DNA from: Arthrobacter globiformis
GTDB lineage: Bacteria; Actinomycetota; Actinomycetes; Actinomycetales; Micrococcaceae
Direction of reading: 5' to 3'
DNA length: 64,000 bases
NCBI RefSeq assembly: GCF_030818015.1
Contig: NZ_JAUSZX010000001.1
Location: 3,410,001-3,474,000 of the forward strand
Numbering within the stretch: position 1 is the first letter of the stretch; the number at the start of each line of letters is the position of its first letter. Positions 20,401 to 28,461 of the stretch are shown here, in pieces. Below the pieces are notes generated by a model. The model was not told the DNA's origin. It saw only the letters and a list, made by a program, of their open reading frames with translations, and ran no database searches. The translations under genes and the position numbers were made by a program.

Positions 20401-21426
20401 GACCTGGAAGCCCTGCAGGAGCGGCTCGCGCCGGCCACCCGCCGGGCCATCGCGGAGTCGCTGGGCGCCACCCCCGCCACTGCCGGTCCGCGGTCGCCGA
20501 AGAAGAGCCAGCAGCAGGCTCCCCCTCATGACGGCCGACCGCAGGCACAGACCGGGTTCACGGAACAGTCCGGCCTGACCGAGTGGCGGTTCGACACCCT
20601 TCAGCGCCAAGCCAGCGTCACCGTCAAGGGTCACACCGTCACCGGTTTTCCCGCGCTGGTGGACGAAGGAAAGTCCGTTGGCCTGCGCATCTTCCAGACA
20701 GCATCGGAGCAGCAGGAAGCCATGCGGGGCGGCGTCATCCGGCTCCTCGCATTGCGTGTGCCCGCGCCGGACCGCTATGTCCTCGAACACCTGAACAACA
20801 CGGAGAAGCTGACGTTCAGCCAGAACCCGCACGGGTCCGTCTCGGCCCTGATCGCCGACTGCGTCCTGGCGGCGGTGGACAAGCTGACTCCAGCAGAGCT
20901 CCCGTGGGACCAGGCAGGGTTCGATGCCCTGTACGAGCATGTCCGGGCGGAGCTGATCGACACCGTCTTCAGTGTGACGGCCGTCGTGGAGCGCATCCTC
21001 GCCAGCACCCGCCGGATCGAGAAGCAGCTCAGGGGCACCACAAGCCTGGCGCTCATCAGCGCGCTCAACGATGTCCGCAGCCAGCTTGAACAGCTGGTTT
21101 TCCCCGGCTTTGTAGCCCGGACGGGCTACGCCCAGCTGAGCCAGCTCCCCCGGTACCTCACCGCCATCGAAAAACGCCTGGAGAAGCTGCCCGGCAACGT
21201 GCAGCGCGATGCGCTCAACATGGCGGCGGTCCAGCGGCTGGAGGATGATTACGACGACGCCGTGTCGGCTTTGCTGCCCGGCCGCCGGGCAGGTGCCGAG
21301 CTGACCCAGGTGCGCTGGATGATCGAGGAACTGAGGGTGAGCCTGTTCGCCGTCGAACTCGGAACGGCCTATTCGGTGTCCGAGAAGCGGATCCGGACGG
21401 CACTGAACAAGGTGCTCGCGGCGTAG
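17434..21426 (+). CDS. hrpA: ATP-dependent RNA helicase HrpA (DEAH box)
   Basis: A 1330-residue DEAH-box helicase. Walker A GETGSGKTTQIP is near residue 33, motif II IIDEAHERSLN near 130, motif III ITSATIDPERF follows, then motif V region ATNVAETSLTVPGIKYVIDTG and motif VI QRSGRCGR. Downstream come the helicase-associated and OB-fold domains and a large DUF3418-like C-terminal region, which sets HrpA apart from the shorter HrpB. HrpA proteins act on structured RNA and can resolve stalled ribosomes. An Ala/Gln-rich repeat (PQAAAGAPQAATGSPQAA) near residue 450 looks like a linker expansion. ATG 17434 is preferred over the in-frame GTG 17425. Confidence 0.95.
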   Translation: MTFHISYPAELPVSERREDLMAAIAANQVTIIAGETGSGKTTQIPKMCLELGLGENGLIGHTQPRRLAARTVAERIASELGVDIGQEVGFQVRFTGEVSKSTKVKLMTDGILLAEIQRDKLLRKYNAIIIDEAHERSLNIDFILGYLKRIRPQRPDLKVIITSATIDPERFAKHFGSDEEPAPIVEVSGRTFPVEIRYRPLSQPAGGPSTGDDEDNSSDDELEEDRDPLDAVCDAVDELALEAPGDILIFFSGEREIRDAADALQARIQSNRRLAGTEVLPLFARLSLQEQHRVFNPGGKRRIVLATNVAETSLTVPGIKYVIDTGTARISRYSHRTKVQRLPIERVSQASANQRSGRCGRVSDGIAIRLYSEEDFESRPLYTDPEILRTNLAAVILQMTAMGVARGPKDIENFPFVEPPDSRAINDGVTLLRELGALSAPQAAAGAPQAATGSPQAANAESGRNAGRYGGGLTAVGQKLAQLPVDPRLGRMIVEAGKRGCVREVMILAAALTIQDPRERPTDKQQLAAEKHARFRDENSDFTGYLNLWNYIHEKQQELSSTQFRRLCRNEFINYLRVREWQDLFTQLRQLARPLGIGLDNKRQADAVGNHEGIHISLLSGLLSHIGILDERKREYAGARGTRFAIFPGSALFKKSPTFVMAAELVETSRLWARVASKFEPSWAEQVAPHLIKRSYSEPHWSTKMGAVMAYEKVTLYGVPIIAQRRINYGKVDPVLARELFIRHALVQGEWKTHHKFFHRNRALLQEVEELEARMRRRDLMVDDETLFEFYDARVGKDVVSERHFDKWWKDARQQDPALLDFDEALLLSEDADALDESAYPKTWLHKGFELPLSYEFHPVAPGSAPNPSDGVTAEVPVLFLNQLEDAPFRWLIPGQRVELVTALIKSLPKQVRKSFVPAPDVARKAVAALEADFDPAEDELESSLELVLRRLKGQIVPPGSWNWEAVPPHLRVSFKVVDSRGKVLDEGKDLEALQERLAPATRRAIAESLGATPATAGPRSPKKSQQQAPPHDGRPQAQTGFTEQSGLTEWRFDTLQRQASVTVKGHTVTGFPALVDEGKSVGLRIFQTASEQQEAMRGGVIRLLALRVPAPDRYVLEHLNNTEKLTFSQNPHGSVSALIADCVLAAVDKLTPAELPWDQAGFDALYEHVRAELIDTVFSVTAVVERILASTRRIEKQLRGTTSLALISALNDVRSQLEQLVFPGFVARTGYAQLSQLPRYLTAIEKRLEKLPGNVQRDALNMAAVQRLEDDYDDAVSALLPGRRAGAELTQVRWMIEELRVSLFAVELGTAYSVSEKRIRTALNKVLAA

Positions 21427-21429
21427 GTC

Positions 21430-21710
21430 TTATTTCACGGGCGTGAGCAACATGGTCGCCGTATCGATGCGTTCGTTGGTGTCCTGTCCCTTGACCAGCA
21501 CCGCCGCCTCGTCGCGGCTGGAGACCACCGGCACGGAGCCCGGGAGCGGCCGCGAAGCAGACTCGCGCATCTTCAGCACCGCCACGAGTGCGACGGCGGA
21601 GAAGAACATGATGTAGAAGGCCGGCGCATAGGCGTTACCCGTGACCTCGACGAGGGTCTGGCTGACCAGCGGCGTGGTGCCGCCAAAGATCGAAATGGAC
21701 AGTTCCAGCC
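21430..21710 (-). pseudogene. C-terminal remnant of an MHS-family MFS transporter
   Basis: On the minus strand one frame reads ELSISIFGGTTPLVSQTLVE, then a transmembrane stretch AFYIMFFSAVALVAVLKM, a hydrophilic tail and a TAA at 21430. This is the last 90 or so residues of a metabolite:H+ symporter (ProP/ShiA-like MHS family). The homology stops abruptly near 21710, 55 bp before the DUF222/HNH gene, and no start codon or upstream part of the transporter is present in the window. The likely history is loss of the N-terminal three quarters by insertion or recombination involving the HNH gene. Confidence 0.8.
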
Positions 21711-21765
21711 CTCATCCGGCGCCCGATCGGCCTTAAATGTCGGTGGCCCTTGGCAGACTGGGTTC

Positions 21766-23547
21766 ATGGAAGGCATCAGGAACTCAGCATTGACAGCAGG
21801 AGGATCGCGCGGCGCTGCCCTGCATGCTGCCTCGGTTCCTGACGACCTTTTTCCAGACGCAGTTTTTCCTCTTGGCGCACTTCCCGAGGATGCGTTCCCG
21901 GACGGCGCTATTCCGTTCGCCGAGTTTCCGGTCTACGGGTTTCCGTATGACGAGGACCCCAACTTCGTGTACCCGGACGACGTTTTTCCGGAGGACCCTC
22001 TCCCCGGCGCCCTGTTTGCTGACGATGATCTTCCGGAGGACCCGTTCCCCGAGGCCCTGTTTGCCGATGTTCTGTTCGCCGGCGGTGCCTCCAATGCCTG
22101 TACGCCGTGGCTGGGCGTGGCGGACCGGGTCGCTGCGGCCACGGCCCTTCTAAGGGCCGACCTCAGCGCCGACGGTGCGGGTTTGATCGACCAGATGCGG
22201 GCATGGGAGAAGATCAAGTGCCTGATTGCGGGGCAGCAGGCGAGGCTTGCCGTCGCCTTCGAGATCCGGCACCGCCAGGAACACGCCGAACACGGAGCGC
22301 AGACCAACTGCAGCACTCTATCGGCCGAGGACCTCGGCAAGAGACGCCCCAAAGAACACAGCATGGGCGGGGCCGAGCAGATCGCCCTGGCCCGGGGCGA
22401 GTCTCCGCACCGCGGCGGCCGTCTGCTCGGCATGTCGAAGGCCCTGGTCACCGAGATGCCCCACACCCTGGCCGCCCTGGATACCGGGCAGCTCAACGAA
22501 GAACGCGCCATGCACGTCGTGAAAGAGACCGCCTGTTTGAGTGTTGCGGACCGGGCCGCCGTTGATGAGGAGCTGTCCGCCGACACCGGAGCCTTCACCG
22601 GCGCCGGGACCCGGGCCGTCATCGCCGCCGCCCGGGCCGCCGCCACCCGCAGGGACCCCCGTTCCGTGGCCCAACGCGCCAGCCATGCCGCGTCCGGGCG
22701 GACCGTGAGCCTGCGCCCGGCCCCGGACTGCATGACCTACCTGACGGCGCTGCTCCCCGCCCACCAGGGAGTCGCAGTCTGGGCAGCACTGACCCGGCAC
22801 GCCGACACCCTCCACGCCGCCGGAGACCCGCGCACGCTTAGTCAGATCAAGGCCGACACCCTCGTCGAACGGACCACCGGCACCCGAGGCGGCATCACCG
22901 GCATAGACATCAACCTCGTCATGACCGACCGCACCCTCCTCCAAGGCGACACCGAACCCGCCCGGATACCCGGCTACGGCATCGTCCCCGCCGCCTGGGT
23001 CCGCAACCTCCTCAACCCCGAAGAGGCACAGGACGAAGCACCCCAGCACCGAAAAGCCTTGGCGGAAGAACCTCGGGCTGGCGACTCAAACGCGTCCGGC
23101 TCAAACCCGGGCCCGAAGGACGCGGTGAAGGAACTGAAGATCTGGGTCCGGCGGCTCTACACCGCCCCCGGGACCGGCAACCTGGTGGCCATGGACTCGC
23201 GGAGACGGCTTTTCCCGCCAAAGCTGCGCCGCGTCATCCAGATCCGGGACGACACCTGCCGGACCCCCTACTGCGACGCCCCGATCCGCCACCTTGACCA
23301 CATCATCCCCTGGCACGACGGCGGCCCCACCACCCTGGCCAACGGCGCCGGACTGTGCGAAGCATGCAACCACACCAAAGAACTCCCCGGCTGGAAAGTG
23401 AAGCCCAGACCCGGACCCCGACACTCCATCGAACTCACCACGCCCACCGGCCACAGCTACCGATCCACGGCACCACCGCTACCAGGAACCTGCGTGGAAT
23501 CAGCCAGTCTGGAAGCGGCGCGAATAACCGACCTGGATTCTGCCTAA
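21766..23547 (+). CDS. DUF222 and HNH endonuclease domain protein (13E12-repeat type)
   Basis: A 593-residue member of the DUF222/13E12 family, which occurs in many copies in Arthrobacter and mycobacterial genomes. Residues about 20-105 are an unusual acidic Phe/Pro/Asp/Glu-rich region built of units such as FPDDVFPEDPLPGALFAD. DUF222 follows (about 110-400), and an HNH nuclease motif lies at about 497-540: CRTPYCDAPIRHLDHIIPWH, then HDGGPTTLANG and a CEACNHTKE knuckle. Its biological role is unknown; a mobile or recombination-linked role is suspected because copies vary between strains. Here it borders a broken transporter gene, and its stop overlaps the HIT gene stop by 4 nt. Confidence 0.9.
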   Translation: MEGIRNSALTAGGSRGAALHAASVPDDLFPDAVFPLGALPEDAFPDGAIPFAEFPVYGFPYDEDPNFVYPDDVFPEDPLPGALFADDDLPEDPFPEALFADVLFAGGASNACTPWLGVADRVAAATALLRADLSADGAGLIDQMRAWEKIKCLIAGQQARLAVAFEIRHRQEHAEHGAQTNCSTLSAEDLGKRRPKEHSMGGAEQIALARGESPHRGGRLLGMSKALVTEMPHTLAALDTGQLNEERAMHVVKETACLSVADRAAVDEELSADTGAFTGAGTRAVIAAARAAATRRDPRSVAQRASHAASGRTVSLRPAPDCMTYLTALLPAHQGVAVWAALTRHADTLHAAGDPRTLSQIKADTLVERTTGTRGGITGIDINLVMTDRTLLQGDTEPARIPGYGIVPAAWVRNLLNPEEAQDEAPQHRKALAEEPRAGDSNASGSNPGPKDAVKELKIWVRRLYTAPGTGNLVAMDSRRRLFPPKLRRVIQIRDDTCRTPYCDAPIRHLDHIIPWHDGGPTTLANGAGLCEACNHTKELPGWKVKPRPGPRHSIELTTPTGHSYRSTAPPLPGTCVESASLEAARITDLDSA

Positions 23548-23972
23548 GCCTCCGGCACGAACTCCCCATAGCCGGCGTCGCGCAGGCCTGCCCGCAGCTT
23601 TTCGGCGTTGGCGTCCAGCCGCGCCGGATCCGGGTTGTGCTCGGCGGTGGCGAAATTGAATTCCGCCATGCTGTTGGAAGGCCACACGTGCACGTGCATG
23701 TGGTTGATCTCGTAACCAGCCACGATGAGTCCAGCCCGAGCTGCCCCGAACGTGTCCACCTGCACCGCGCCGATGCGCCGCGCCACTTCCATGACCCTGG
23801 CCAGGGTCTCGGGCGAGGCGTCCGTCCAGCGGTCCACTTCCTCGGTCGGTACCACCAGCGTGTGCCCGTCAGCAAGCGGACCCATGGTCAGGAACGCGGA
23901 GACGTCCGGCTCGCGCCAGACAAACCGGCCAGGGATCTCCCCGTTGAGAATCTTGGTGAACAGCGTGCTCAT
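23544..23972 (-). CDS. HIT family nucleotide-binding protein
   Basis: A 142-residue histidine-triad protein. The signature HMHVHVWPS lies near residue 90, with the upstream nucleotide-contact strand GAARAGLIVAGYEINH. HIT proteins hydrolyse or transfer nucleotidyl groups from dinucleotides or AMP-lysine-like substrates; the exact substrate is not readable here. It begins MSTLFTKILNGEIPGRFVW, typical of the Hint/Fhit-like bacterial branch. The ATG overlaps the stop of the upstream alcohol dehydrogenase gene by 4 nt, so the two are cotranscribed. Confidence 0.93.
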   Translation of the reverse strand: MSTLFTKILNGEIPGRFVWREPDVSAFLTMGPLADGHTLVVPTEEVDRWTDASPETLARVMEVARRIGAVQVDTFGAARAGLIVAGYEINHMHVHVWPSNSMAEFNFATAEHNPDPARLDANAEKLRAGLRDAGYGEFVPEA

Positions 23973-25123
23973 GCGTCAGCCCTTTCCGACGGTTCCTGCA
24001 GTGTGGATGTATCCAGGACAAAACGGTACTTCACATCACCTGCGACCATCCGGTCATAGGCGTCGTTAAGTTGCCCGGCACCAACCAGTTCGATGTCCGA
24101 GACGACCCCGTGCTCGGCGCAGAAGTCGAGCATCTCCTGCGTCTCTGCGATACCTCCGATCAGGGAACCCGTATAGGAAATCCGCCTTCTGATCAGTGCC
24201 CCGGGATTGACCGGCGGCATGGCTTCGGAGGGCAGCCCCAGCTGGAACAGGGCCCCGTCCCGGCGCAGGGTCCGGAAAAACGGGTTAAGGTCGTGCGGTG
24301 CTGCCACCGTATCGATAATGACGTCGATGCTCCGGTTCTCAGCGGCCATCGCTTCCTCGTCCCGGGAAAGTACTACTTCGTCAGCGCCCAGTTCCAGTGC
24401 CGCCGATACTTTGGATTCCGAAGTTGTGAACACCTTGACCTCGGCGCCCATCGCTTTGGCCAATTTGACGGCCATGTGGCCCAGGCCGCCTAGGCCCACG
24501 ACGCCGACCACGTGGCCTTCCCGGACTCCGAAGCGGCGCAGCGGCGAGAAGGTGGTGATGCCCGCGCAGAGCAGCGGGGCAGCCGCCGCAGGATCCAGGC
24601 TTTCCGGCACCCGCAGGACATACCGCCGGTCCACCACCACGGATGATGCGTAACCGCCCTGGGTGACGGCGTCCCCGTTCCGGGCGTCCTTGGCACCGTA
24701 CGTCCCGGTCATGCCGCGTTCACAGTACTGTTCCAGCCCTTCAAGGCAACTCTCGCATTCGCGGCAGGAGTCCACCATGCAGCCGATGCCCACGCGGTCT
24801 CCCGGCTGAAAGTCCTTCACGTCCGAACCGACGCGGCTGACCCTGCCCACGATCTCGTGGCCCGGTACGAGCGGGTAGTTCTGGGTGCCCCACTCCCCCC
24901 GGGTGGCGTGAACGTCCGAATGGCAAAGGCCGCAGAATTCGATCGCAATTTCGACGTCGTCGGCTTTGGGTGCCCGGCGGGCAACGGTCAGGCCAACCAG
25001 GCCGCTCGTGGCGGATGACGCGCCGCGGGCGGCGGCAAGGCGTCCTTCGAGGGGTCCGACGGCGGTCTCTTCAAGCGGGATCCGCAGGTTCAGCGGCGGG
25101 GGTACGGGGCGTCCAGGAGTCAT
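23969..25123 (-). CDS. Zinc-dependent NAD(P) alcohol dehydrogenase (CAD/YahK-like)
   Basis: A medium-chain dehydrogenase. Catalytic zinc ligands are in EFCGLCHSDVH and VPGHEIVG, structural zinc cysteines in CMVDSCRECESCLEGLEQYC, and the Rossmann loop is VGVVGLGGLGHMAVKLAKAM. The pattern resembles cinnamyl-alcohol-type aldehyde reductases that use NADPH. The first 33 residues (MTPGRPVPPPLNLRIP onward) exceed the usual family start, but the ATG at 25123 lies exactly 6 nt after TAGCGT, consistent with a leaderless start there. Operon with the HIT gene by a 4-nt overlap. Substrate unknown. Confidence 0.9.
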   Translation of the reverse strand: MTPGRPVPPPLNLRIPLEETAVGPLEGRLAAARGASSATSGLVGLTVARRAPKADDVEIAIEFCGLCHSDVHATRGEWGTQNYPLVPGHEIVGRVSRVGSDVKDFQPGDRVGIGCMVDSCRECESCLEGLEQYCERGMTGTYGAKDARNGDAVTQGGYASSVVVDRRYVLRVPESLDPAAAAPLLCAGITTFSPLRRFGVREGHVVGVVGLGGLGHMAVKLAKAMGAEVKVFTTSESKVSAALELGADEVVLSRDEEAMAAENRSIDVIIDTVAAPHDLNPFFRTLRRDGALFQLGLPSEAMPPVNPGALIRRRISYTGSLIGGIAETQEMLDFCAEHGVVSDIELVGAGQLNDAYDRMVAGDVKYRFVLDTSTLQEPSERADA

Positions 25124-25203
25124 ATGGCGACGCTACCGCGGCTCCCCGGTGACTACCAATTGCCGGTGGCGTTCCACGGGCCACCAGGTTGCGCCTCCGG
25201 GGA

Positions 25204-26049
25204 TCACTTTCCGGGGTGGGCACCCGTGGCCACCGGGCGGGAGGCGTCGTTGGACCATTGGGAGAAGGAACCGGGGAACAGAACGGCGCTGAAACCTGCG
25301 ATTTCCAGGGCCGCTATCTCGTGGGAGGCTGTGACGCCGCTGCCGCAGTAGACGGCGGTCGGCGTCGCTGCGTCGACCCCAAGGCTGGCAAAGCGCTGCC
25401 GCAGCTTCTCCGCCGGCAGGAAGCAGCCGTCGTCGTCGAGGTTTCCGGTGGTGGGGGCGCTGACGGCGCCCGGAATGTGGCCGGCCCGGGGGTCCACAGG
25501 TTCGACTTCCCCGCGGTACCGTTCTGCGGCGCGTGCATCCAGCAGCACGCCACCGGCGGCCCAGTCCGCGACACCGTCGGCGTCGGTCACCGGCATGGCG
25601 CCGCCTGCAAGCGTCACGTCTCCGGCGTCGGGCTGCACTTCACCGCCCTCCACGGGCAGCCCTGCCGCGCGCCAGGCGGCCAGGCCGCCGTCGAGCAGGT
25701 AAACGGTGCGCACGCCGGCATTCCGGAGCATCCACCAGAGCCGGGCTGCGGAGGTGTTGCCGGCATCGTCATAGGCGACCACGACGTCGCCGTCGAAAAT
25801 TCCCCAGGACCGTGCCGCTTCCTGGAAGCGGGCCGGCGAAGGCAACGGGTGGCGCCCACGGCCCGGAGCTGCGGGGTCCGCCAGCTGGGTGGGCAGGTCG
25901 ACGTACACTGCGCCCGGTATGTGTTCCTTCAGGTAGTGGCTGTGGCCCTCCGGATCCCCGAGCGCCCAGCGGACGTCCAGCACTACGGTCCGCTGACCGG
26001 CCGCCATCCGGGCGTTCAGCCCGGCCACATCAATGAGGGTGTTGATCAC
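25204..26049 (-). CDS. sseA: Sulfurtransferase (3-mercaptopyruvate/thiosulfate, tandem rhodanese)
   Basis: A 281-residue protein with two rhodanese domains. The first begins TVVLDVRWALGDPEG and is inactive by design; the second carries the catalytic cysteine in AVYCGSGVTASHE near residue 233. CGSGVTA is the loop usual for 3-mercaptopyruvate sulfurtransferases, so that substrate is preferred over thiosulfate. I place the start at GTG 26049, after TAGAGT and a 7-nt gap, rather than at the far upstream end of the open frame (26397), which would overlap cds1. It is divergent from cds1, so both genes handle sulfur released from cysteine derivatives. Confidence 0.9.
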   Translation of the reverse strand: MINTLIDVAGLNARMAAGQRTVVLDVRWALGDPEGHSHYLKEHIPGAVYVDLPTQLADPAAPGRGRHPLPSPARFQEAARSWGIFDGDVVVAYDDAGNTSAARLWWMLRNAGVRTVYLLDGGLAAWRAAGLPVEGGEVQPDAGDVTLAGGAMPVTDADGVADWAAGGVLLDARAAERYRGEVEPVDPRAGHIPGAVSAPTTGNLDDDGCFLPAEKLRQRFASLGVDAATPTAVYCGSGVTASHEIAALEIAGFSAVLFPGSFSQWSNDASRPVATGAHPGK

Positions 26050-26056
26050 GCATCCC

Positions 26057-26092
26057 ACTCTAGCGGCGGCCCGCTGCCCGCGCCGGTAGGCT
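26057..26092. promoter_or_regulatory. Divergent -10 boxes of sseA and the cds1 leader ORF
   Basis: On the minus strand TAGAGT (26062-26057) stands 7 nt before the sseA GTG. On the plus strand TAGGCT (26087-26092) stands 6 nt before the GTG of the short ORF at 26099. Only 24 bp lie between the two boxes, so the promoters must share or occlude each other's upstream region. Confidence 0.5.
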
Positions 26093-26098
26093 GATTCA

Positions 26099-26131
26099 GT
26101 GAGCAGGCGATTCAGTGAACGGGAAGAATAA
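26099..26131 (+). CDS. Leaderless 10-codon ORF upstream of cds1
   Basis: A GTG placed 6 nt after TAGGCT opens a frame coding MSRRFSEREE and stops at TAA 26129-26131, directly followed by the cds1 GTG. Ribosomes finishing this ORF would be at the cds1 start. The peptide has no cysteine, so it is not an obvious Cys attenuator; it has three Arg and three Glu. It overlaps two copies of GATTCAGTGA (26093-26102 and 26109-26118). Translation is inferred, not shown. Confidence 0.4.
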   Translation: MSRRFSEREE

Positions 26132-27214
26132 GTGAACAGGGCGGGGACCCGGGACCGGGCATGGGCGGATGAGGCTGTCCGCAAGATCAACGCGGAAAAC
26201 AACCGCTCCGCAGACACCCACCTGTATTCGGTGCCGCTGCCTGAGCACTGGGGCGTCCAGCTGTACCTCAAGGATGAGTCCACGCACCGCTCCGGAAGCC
26301 TCAAGCACCGGCTTGCCCGGTCCCTGTTCCTGTTCGGGCTGGTGAACGGGTGGATCGGCGAGGGCACCACCATCGTGGAGGCCTCCAGCGGCAGCACCGC
26401 GGTTTCCGAGGCCTACTTCGCCCAACTCCTGGGCCTGCCGTTCATCGCCGTGATGACCCGCACCACCAGCCCGGAAAAGATCGCCCTGATCGAACAGTTC
26501 GGCGGCGCCTGCCTCCTGGTGGACCATGCCTCAGAGGTGTACGCAGCAGCCGCCGAGGTTGCCGCCACGAGCGGCGGCCACTATATGGACCAGTTCACCT
26601 ACGCCGAGCGAGCCACGGACTGGCGTGGCAACAACAACATAGCCGAGTCCATCTTTGAGCAACTGGCGCTGGAGGAGCACCCGGTCCCCCGCTGGATTGT
26701 GGTGGGAGCCGGCACTGGCGGAACCAGCGCCACGATCGGCCGCTACCTCCGCTACCACCGCCACGCCACGTCCCTGGCGGTGGTCGATCCGGAGAATTCC
26801 GCCTTCTATCCCGGGTGGCGGAGCGGCGCTGCAGACTTTAGCACCGGAATGCCTTCCCGGATCGAGGGGATCGGCCGGCCCCGCATGGAGCCAAGCTTCG
26901 TCCCCTCGGTCATCGACCACATGATCCAGGTTCCGGATGCCGCCTCGGTCGCAGCCATGCGGCACCTGCACACGCTGGCAGGGCTGCACGCCGGGCCGTC
27001 CACGGGCACCAACCTCTGGGGTGTCTGGCAGCTCGTGGCACAGATGGTGGCCGACGGGGAACGCGGCAGCGTGGTTTCCCTGATGTGCGACGGCGGTGAC
27101 CGGTACGCCGGCAGCCACTACAGTCCTGCGTGGCTGGCGGCCCAGGGACTGGATCCGCAGCCACACGAGGCCACGGTGAAGGCATTCTTCGAGACGGGTG
27201 TCTGGCGGCCCTAA
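26132..27214 (+). CDS. cds1: PLP-dependent L-cysteine desulfhydrase Cds1-like
   Basis: A fold type II PLP protein of 360 residues in the cysteine synthase/CBS superfamily. The PLP lysine is in [12 protein letters not shown] near residue 56, with substrate loop [20 protein letters not shown] and the marker block [20 protein letters not shown]. The closest match I recall is mycobacterial Cds1 (Rv3684), which releases H2S, pyruvate and ammonia from cysteine. The longer C-terminus and these blocks separate it from CysK and CysM. The GTG start follows GGGAAGA and directly abuts the stop of the short upstream ORF. The divergent sulfurtransferase supports a role in sulfide or persulfide balance. Confidence 0.82.
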   Translation: MNRAGTRDRAWADEAVRKINAENNRSADTHLYSVPLPEHWGVQLYLKDESTHRSGSLKHRLARSLFLFGLVNGWIGEGTTIVEASSGSTAVSEAYFAQLLGLPFIAVMTRTTSPEKIALIEQFGGACLLVDHASEVYAAAAEVAATSGGHYMDQFTYAERATDWRGNNNIAESIFEQLALEEHPVPRWIVVGAGTGGTSATIGRYLRYHRHATSLAVVDPENSAFYPGWRSGAADFSTGMPSRIEGIGRPRMEPSFVPSVIDHMIQVPDAASVAAMRHLHTLAGLHAGPSTGTNLWGVWQLVAQMVADGERGSVVSLMCDGGDRYAGSHYSPAWLAAQGLDPQPHEATVKAFFETGVWRP

Positions 27215-27867
27215 AGCTCCACGGATTCGCGGCTGGAGAGGTGGGTGTATTCGGTGCCGTACCTGGCCCCGATCCGCTTGACATGGCCCTCCACCAGGCC
27301 GAGGCCGGTGTCGTTCAAAAGCCCGTCGTGAATGGCGAATGCCCGCTCCGCGCGGACGCCGATCACGAAGTCCACCACCTCGCTGACCTTGTTCCACGGG
27401 GCATGGACCGGAACCAGGAGCGTGCGCACGCTGATGCCGTCCGGGATGATGAAGGAGTCGCCCGGGTGGTACACGTTCTCGTCCACGAGGTAGCCGATGT
27501 TGGCGACCACCGGAATCTGAGGGTGAATCAGCGCGTGCTGGCCGCCGAAGCTGCGGACCGCGAAGCCTGCGGCGTCAAAGGCCGTTCCAGGCTCGACAGC
27601 ATGCACCCGTTCAGCAGCGTCCGGCACCTCCTTGCGCACGTTCTGCGCCACGCCCTCCGGCGCGAAGAGCTCCAGCCCTCCGTTGTCCCCAAGGGCAGCG
27701 GCCACGGCGGGGACATCGATATGGTCGGTGTGCTCATGCGTGATGAGGACGGCGTGTGCGCCGTCCAGCGCCTCGGCGGTTTCGGAGAAGGTCCCCGGAT
27801 CCAGGACCAGCACCCGGCCGTCCTTTTCGAGCCGGACACAGGCGTGCGTGTACTTTGTCAGCTTCAT
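27211..27867 (-). CDS. MBL-fold metal-dependent hydrolase
   Basis: A 218-residue metallo-beta-lactamase-fold protein with the metal motif [14 protein letters not shown] near residue 42 and later ligands around [12 protein letters not shown] and the C-terminal IHDG. It resembles the UPF0173/RomA-like group of zinc hydrolases with unknown natural substrate. The ATG lies exactly 6 nt after TAGGCT, again a leaderless arrangement. It converges on cds1 with a 4-nt overlap of the two stops. Confidence 0.88.
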   Translation of the reverse strand: MKLTKYTHACVRLEKDGRVLVLDPGTFSETAEALDGAHAVLITHEHTDHIDVPAVAAALGDNGGLELFAPEGVAQNVRKEVPDAAERVHAVEPGTAFDAAGFAVRSFGGQHALIHPQIPVVANIGYLVDENVYHPGDSFIIPDGISVRTLLVPVHAPWNKVSEVVDFVIGVRAERAFAIHDGLLNDTGLGLVEGHVKRIGARYGTEYTHLSSRESVEL

Positions 27868-27962
27868 GAAGCCAGCCTAGGGACGGGCCCGATCAGTGTC
27901 CACGCGGCTCCGGCTGGTAACGTTAAAGCTTGCCATTACCCGAAAGAAAAGCGAGTCCATCC

Positions 27963-28427
27963 ATGCCACAACGCGCCAGCGCTGACGGCAGACAACAGGC
28001 ACCTTCGACGGCGGCCGGCGGGAAAGAGCAGCGCGTCACCAAGCAGCGGATCGCTGTCAGCGCCGCCCTGGATGAGCTCAATGACTTCGTGAGCACCCAG
28101 GAGCTCTACCGGATCCTCCAGAATAAAGGTGTTTCTGTCTCCCTGGCCACCGCCTACCGGATCCTGCAGTCGCTGGCTGACGAGAAACTCGTGGACGTGC
28201 TCCGCAACGGCGACGGCGAAGCCGTCTACCGCCGCTGCGCCGTGACGGTCCACCACCACCACCTCCTGTGCCGCAACTGCGGCAAGGCCGTGGAAGTGGA
28301 GGCCCCCGCCGTCGAGACCTGGGCCGCGCGGACCGCGCAAGAGCACGGCTTCACGGAAGTGGCCCACACGGTGGAGATCTACGGCCTCTGCCCCGACTGC
28401 TCCGCACGCAAGGCTGCCGCGCAGTAG
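27963..28427 (+). CDS. zur: Fur-family regulator, probably Zur
   Basis: A 154-residue Fur-family repressor. The winged helix includes VSTQELYRILQNKGVSVSLATAYRILQ, metal-binding histidines lie in TVHHHHLLCRNCG, and a structural zinc site is formed by CRNCG and CPDC. It is convergent with znuBCA at 28462-31117, and the znuA promoter region holds a perfect 25-bp palindrome, so zinc rather than iron is the likely signal. I take ATG 27963 as the start; an in-frame TTG at 27930 has no support. The metal is inferred from neighbourhood, since Fur and Zur cannot be told apart safely by eye. Confidence 0.85.
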   Translation: MPQRASADGRQQAPSTAAGGKEQRVTKQRIAVSAALDELNDFVSTQELYRILQNKGVSVSLATAYRILQSLADEKLVDVLRNGDGEAVYRRCAVTVHHHHLLCRNCGKAVEVEAPAVETWAARTAQEHGFTEVAHTVEIYGLCPDCSARKAAAQ

Positions 28428-28461
28428 AAACCCACTGCAGTAGGCGCCCCACCCAGCCTGT

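Noticed and set aside
21430..21710. Transporter remnant as a functional small protein
   Set aside because: It has no start codon with a ribosome binding site and corresponds only to the last helices and tail of a much larger transporter.
26050..26397. Long N-terminal extension of the sulfurtransferase frame
   Set aside because: It runs antisense through the start of cds1 and has no family similarity; the rhodanese start at 26049 has its own -10 box.
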